Shown in pieces: positions 60,201-64,000 of a stretch of 64,000 nucleotides of DNA. Below the pieces are notes generated by a model. That model was not told the origin of the DNA and searched no databases. It saw only the letters and a list, made by a program, of their open reading frames with translations. Made by a program: the position numbers and the translations under genes. The stretch's first letter is position 1. Every line of letters begins with the position of its first letter. This stretch comes from Pseudomonadota bacterium (GTDB lineage Bacteria; Pseudomonadota; Gammaproteobacteria; Xanthomonadales; Rhodanobacteraceae). The stretch is from assembly GCA_029561145.1 (NCBI GenBank), contig JAKQJM010000057.1, forward strand, positions 155,707-219,706. The letters run 5' to 3'.

Positions 60201-60550
60201 ACATAGTCCATGCTGATCAGCCACGCATTCCCGTGTCGAACCAGATCATGGATGCGCACGACGTGGTGCGATGAAACCTGGCGCGCCAGCAGCAACTCCT
60301 TGCGGAAGCGCTCGAACGCATCGGGCCGGCTCGCCAGTTCGGGGCGCAGCAGCTTCAGGGCCACATCGATGTCGAGTTCGATGTCGTGCGCCTGGTAGAC
60401 GAGCCCCATGCCACCCATGCCAAGGATGCGCAGGATGCGGAAGCGGCCTGCCACGGTTTCACCGATGACGAGCTCGCGCTGCGCCATCATGCCGGTCAGC
60501 GTGGCGGGAACATCCGGATCGTGCTCGAAGTCGCGCGTACCGGAGGTCAT
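57203..60550 (-). CDS. Serine/threonine protein kinase with TM and TPR repeats
   Basis: [80 protein letters not shown], TPR-like C-terminus. Confidence 0.95.
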   Translation of the reverse strand: [1115 protein letters not shown]

Positions 60551-61500
60551 ACCGGAGATGCCTGTCGAGAGGCGGCGCTGGCATTTGACCAGTAGGGAGC
60601 CGGTCCCAGCTCGGCACTCATGCCGTCCGCGCCAACGAGAAGTGCCCGCACTTCCGCCAGATCCGCCTCCAGTTCGAGCGCGGCCACGACATTCCCGGCA
60701 TGGTCGACGAGTGCGTCCAGGAGTTGCGCATCAAGGTCGGTGTAGATGCGTTCGTTCTCGTCGGTATCCGCGTAGATGACGCCCAGCGCCCTGCCGTCAT
60801 GCACCAGTGGAAGCGCGACGAGGGCGCGAATACCCGCATCGAGCACGCTCGCCTGTTGCTGCAACCAGGCCTGGTCGCGCTGGTCGCTCAGGAAGACCGG
60901 GCGTTGCGCGCTGATCGCCCGATTGACCGCACCGCGGCTTCCCGAGAAGGCTTGCCCGGCCAACTCGTCCGGGTCGATGGCGTGGCAGGCGCGTACCCGC
61001 CAGTCGCCGTTTCGATCAGTGCAGAGCAGGAAGCCACGCTTCGCTCCAGCGACATCAACGATGCCGCTCAGCAGGTCGACGATGAGCCGTTGCGCTTCGG
61101 TGCCGTGGCGCAGGCGCGTGTTCCAGATCATCGATGAATGACGGCGACGTTCAACGTCCGCATCGCGAACCCGTTCCGAACGCGGATCGACGAATTCGAA
61201 TCGCACATAGACATCACCGATCGCGAACCACATGCTGCTGAGCAGCGGTTGAAGTCCACCGAGTGTGCGTCCGTCGATACGCGTGCCGTTCTTCGAAGCC
61301 AGGTCCTCGGCACTCCAGTGATCCCGATCGTCGCGCCGCAAGCGCAGATGCTTGCGCGAAACCGAGTGATGGGGGATGACCACATCGCACTGCGGATCCC
61401 GCCCGAGGATGACTTGGGATGCGGTGCCCAGTTCGCGGACGTGGACCGCTTCGTCCGGAACATGGATGCTGAGCCGGACCGTCACGGGCGTCGCACTCAC
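60547..61500 (-). CDS. FHA and GAF domain protein
   Basis: ILGRDPQCDVVIPHHSVSRKHLRLRRDDRDHWSAEDLASKNGTRIDGR (FHA); C-terminal GAF-like region ALVALPLVHDGRALGVIYADT. Confidence 0.9.
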   Translation of the reverse strand: MSATPVTVRLSIHVPDEAVHVRELGTASQVILGRDPQCDVVIPHHSVSRKHLRLRRDDRDHWSAEDLASKNGTRIDGRTLGGLQPLLSSMWFAIGDVYVRFEFVDPRSERVRDADVERRRHSSMIWNTRLRHGTEAQRLIVDLLSGIVDVAGAKRGFLLCTDRNGDWRVRACHAIDPDELAGQAFSGSRGAVNRAISAQRPVFLSDQRDQAWLQQQASVLDAGIRALVALPLVHDGRALGVIYADTDENERIYTDLDAQLLDALVDHAGNVVAALELEADLAEVRALLVGADGMSAELGPAPYWSNASAASRQASPV

Positions 61501-62396
61501 GGATCGCCGTTGAGGCGACCCAGAAGAAACTTCATGTGGTTGGATCGGGCAACGATATCGCCTTCGAGGTTGACCAGGTCGCGTGCACTGCGCCAGCGAT
61601 TTGGCAGGGCCGGTCCACCGAGGATGCCGCTGTGTTCGGTCAGGTCATCGAGACCTGCGATGGCTGCGCTGAAGTTGCCGGCCTCGAAGGCGGACCGGCT
61701 GACGTGGTGATCGGTGCCCAGCGTCGCGCGCGCGGTCGGGCCGACCGCTGCATCGTTGATCACGCTGGCGAGGCCTGCGAATGCCGCGATCAACTCGCTG
61801 GTGTAGTTCTGCGCCTGATCGCGCACCAGCACGAACTCGGAAAACGTTCCCCCACACCCTCGCGCGCGCACGCTGCCGGCGTCGACCACGTTGGTGATGT
61901 CCTCGAATGCGCCGCCGACCGGCGCCTTCATCAACCGATAGGGTGAGGCCGGATTGAAGACCAGGTTGGTCGCATCGAATTCGGCGTCGTACTCGTCCTC
62001 GAAGACGAGTCCGCAGCCGCTTGGTGGCTCGATGATCACGCGCAACGGCAGTGCCGGATCAACACCCTGGTTGACCGGATCCGGCAAGCGGCTCCTTACA
62101 TTGGCGATCGCCGTGGCATCGAGCACCGATACGCTGAAGCCGACGCAGGGCACCGTGAGATTCTGCAAGTCACCCGGATTGGCCGGATCGTCGTGGAATT
62201 CCAGGTCGAAGCTCATTTCGAAATCCGCCCCGCCATTCGGGTCCGGCAGGCAGATGTCGGCCTTGAACTTGCGTCCGTCGACGATGCTCGTGGTGATGTT
62301 GCAGGCGCCGCCGGCACGGGCATGTGTGCCGGCAACCAGCGCGGACAGGAGGCCCAGCGACACCGCGGCAAACAGCATGGCACGTAGTTTCAGCAT
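61497..62396 (-). CDS. Exported protein of unknown function, first gene of the signalling operon
   Basis: Signal peptide MLKLRAMLFAAVSLGLLSALVAGTHARA; 4-nt overlap with the FHA-GAF gene. Confidence 0.75.
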   Translation of the reverse strand: MLKLRAMLFAAVSLGLLSALVAGTHARAGGACNITTSIVDGRKFKADICLPDPNGGADFEMSFDLEFHDDPANPGDLQNLTVPCVGFSVSVLDATAIANVRSRLPDPVNQGVDPALPLRVIIEPPSGCGLVFEDEYDAEFDATNLVFNPASPYRLMKAPVGGAFEDITNVVDAGSVRARGCGGTFSEFVLVRDQAQNYTSELIAAFAGLASVINDAAVGPTARATLGTDHHVSRSAFEAGNFSAAIAGLDDLTEHSGILGGPALPNRWRSARDLVNLEGDIVARSNHMKFLLGRLNGDP

Positions 62397-62816
62397 GGAA
62401 CCCTCGAACCCGGCGCGATCATCTTAAACACGATGGCAACCCAAATCGAGCAACATCCGGCGGTCGATCGAAATCGCTGGTTTCCGGGTCAATTTGTCTC
62501 GGGGATGCCGGCGAGTCAATCCGGGCAAACACCCAGCGCGCAGCGTTTGCCCATCGCGGTGTTCAGGAACGGGCGGGTCCCTGCGCAGGCTTGCATCGAC
62601 CGCGCGAAACGATTTCACGGCGGACATCGCGCGCACGGCAAGCGAAATCCCCCGGCAGCACGAACCATCTGCGCCGCGCTCGAGGCTGACGCGGGATCGG
62701 CTGGGCAATCAATCCCGTGGGCACTGGGTGAAACCCCTCATGGCAGGCAGCCGCTGCGGAATCTATCGTGGCTTCGTCGCAACTGGCGGCGTCTCCCCGA
62801 CTCTCCGGAGTATTCC

Positions 62817-64000
62817 ATGAGGACAATTTCCCCCCTGCACCGCGCTGCGCTGGTACTGGCCCTTTTTGGTTCGCTGGCTGGCGAAGCGGGTGCCATCACG
62901 CTTACGCGCGAATTCACCGGTTCCTGGTATGACCCCGCGCACTCCGGACACGGTTTCAATTTTGAAGTGGTCGGCTCGGGCGCAAACAAGATCATGCTGG
63001 GTTACTGGTACACCTACGACGCAGCGGGCAAGCCGACCTGGGTGATCGGCACCGGACCAGTCACCGGCAATTCCGCGCAGTTGACCGCGTGGACCAACAG
63101 CGGCGGTGCGTTCGGCAACAGCTTCGATCCGCACAATGTGCAGACCATTCCCTGGGGGACGCTGACGGTCAGCTTCAGCAGTTGCAACCAGGGCACCCTG
63201 CAGTTCAATCCGGGCAATCCTGCGCTTGCCAGCGGCAGCATGCCGATCTCGCGCCTCACCATGCTCTACAACAGCAGTTGCACCGGCGGTATTTCGGGCG
63301 ACACCAACGCGACGTCGTTGAGCGGAGAGATTGTCCAGTTCATGGACAACACCGGCCTCGTCCCGGCCGCCCAGGGCAAGATGAAGTTCGACGAGACCGT
63401 CGCGCGCAGCGAATTCAGCGTGGAAGCCGAGGATCTGCCGGCGGGCGCCTACACGCTGTTCGTCGACAATGTGGCGCGCGGCACGATCAACGTCGTATCG
63501 GAAATCGGCGGGACCAATGGCGAGCTCGAATTCCGCAGCCCGGTCGAGCCGGGCAAGGTTCTGCTCGACTTCGATCCGCGCGGGAAATTCGTCAAGATCG
63601 TCCGCGGCAGCAGCGTATTTCTCAGCGCGACGCTGGGCACCACCGGCACGTCGACGCCTCCGGGCGGGACGGGTTCCGGATCGCCTCCATTCGGCAATGC
63701 CGAATACCGCTTGAGCGTCGAGCCCAGCGGCAACAACGGTCCGGAGCTGAAGGCCAGGCTGGAACAGCGCGCGAATCGTGTCGACTTCAATGTCGAACTC
63801 GAAGACCTGCCGGTCGGCAACTACGGATTGGTCATCGGCGGCGTCGATCACGGGAGCATCAGTGTGCGCGCAGTCGCCGGAGGAACCGAAGGCGAGATCG
63901 AATTCCGCAATCCACCGGAGCCTGGACACGCCCGGCTCGATTTCGATCCGCGCGGTCAGCACATCGATATCACTTCAGGCGGAAGCGTGGTGATCTCCGG
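62817..64000 (+). CDS. Exported protein with two internal repeats (truncated at window end)
   Basis: Signal peptide MRTISPLHRAALVLALFGSLAGEAGA; N-terminal GSWYDPAHSGHGFNFEV...GYWYTYDAAGKPTWVIG; duplicated EDLPxGxYxLxxxxVxxG...LDFDPRG unit; no stop before 64000. Confidence 0.8.
   Translation, partial: MRTISPLHRAALVLALFGSLAGEAGAITLTREFTGSWYDPAHSGHGFNFEVVGSGANKIMLGYWYTYDAAGKPTWVIGTGPVTGNSAQLTAWTNSGGAFGNSFDPHNVQTIPWGTLTVSFSSCNQGTLQFNPGNPALASGSMPISRLTMLYNSSCTGGISGDTNATSLSGEIVQFMDNTGLVPAAQGKMKFDETVARSEFSVEAEDLPAGAYTLFVDNVARGTINVVSEIGGTNGELEFRSPVEPGKVLLDFDPRGKFVKIVRGSSVFLSATLGTTGTSTPPGGTGSGSPPFGNAEYRLSVEPSGNNGPELKARLEQRANRVDFNVELEDLPVGNYGLVIGGVDHGSISVRAVAGGTEGEIEFRNPPEPGHARLDFDPRGQHIDITSGGSVVIS

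Noticed and set aside
62763-63962. 399-aa minus-strand ORF opposite the last gene
   Set aside because: Antisense to a signal-peptide protein with internal repeats; no domain.
1-64000. CRISPR arrays, tRNA/rRNA genes, transposons, integrases, prophage modules
   Set aside because: None recognised by reading; the holin-like protein at 8099-8587 fits the chromosomal YqjE context rather than a phage.

Overview
This 64 kb high-GC window is chromosomal. Gene content suggests a gammaproteobacterium of the Lysobacterales/Xanthomonadales (Rhodanobacteraceae-like), but that is inference and no search was run. Housekeeping genes: gcvT, gcvH, prfC, pckG, a fadE-like acyl-CoA dehydrogenase, fghA-like, etfAB, a MOSC protein and a cueR/copA/HMA copper cluster. 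These are mixed with many signalling and secreted proteins: four ECF-type sigma factors, two large Ser/Thr kinase-TPR proteins, an FHA-GAF/two-component operon, a GH44 glycosidase, two beta-helix proteins, an FG-GAP protein and a secreted intradiol dioxygenase. No rRNA, tRNA, CRISPR array, transposase or integrase was recognised. Best leads: (1) a MetJ repressor core fused in frame to a histone H1-like AAKK tail, with tandem met-box-like 8-mers upstream and a possible internal start for a free H1-like protein; (2) a ~7.9 kb segment (ECF + Ser/Thr kinase + two secreted beta-helix proteins) bounded by two diverged 75-bp copies of the MOSC gene 3' end; (3) a short C-terminal motif, D-x-[IL]-[FY]-x-[DN]-x-F-[DE], shared by five unrelated exported proteins; (4) an ECF sigma factor lacking the usual acidic region-2 motif, coupled to a Ser/Thr kinase; (5) a five-gene operon with all four junctions overlapping by 4 nt that links a Ser/Thr kinase, FHA-GAF protein, soluble histidine kinase and NarL-type regulator. 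All family calls come from reading motifs, without database searches.
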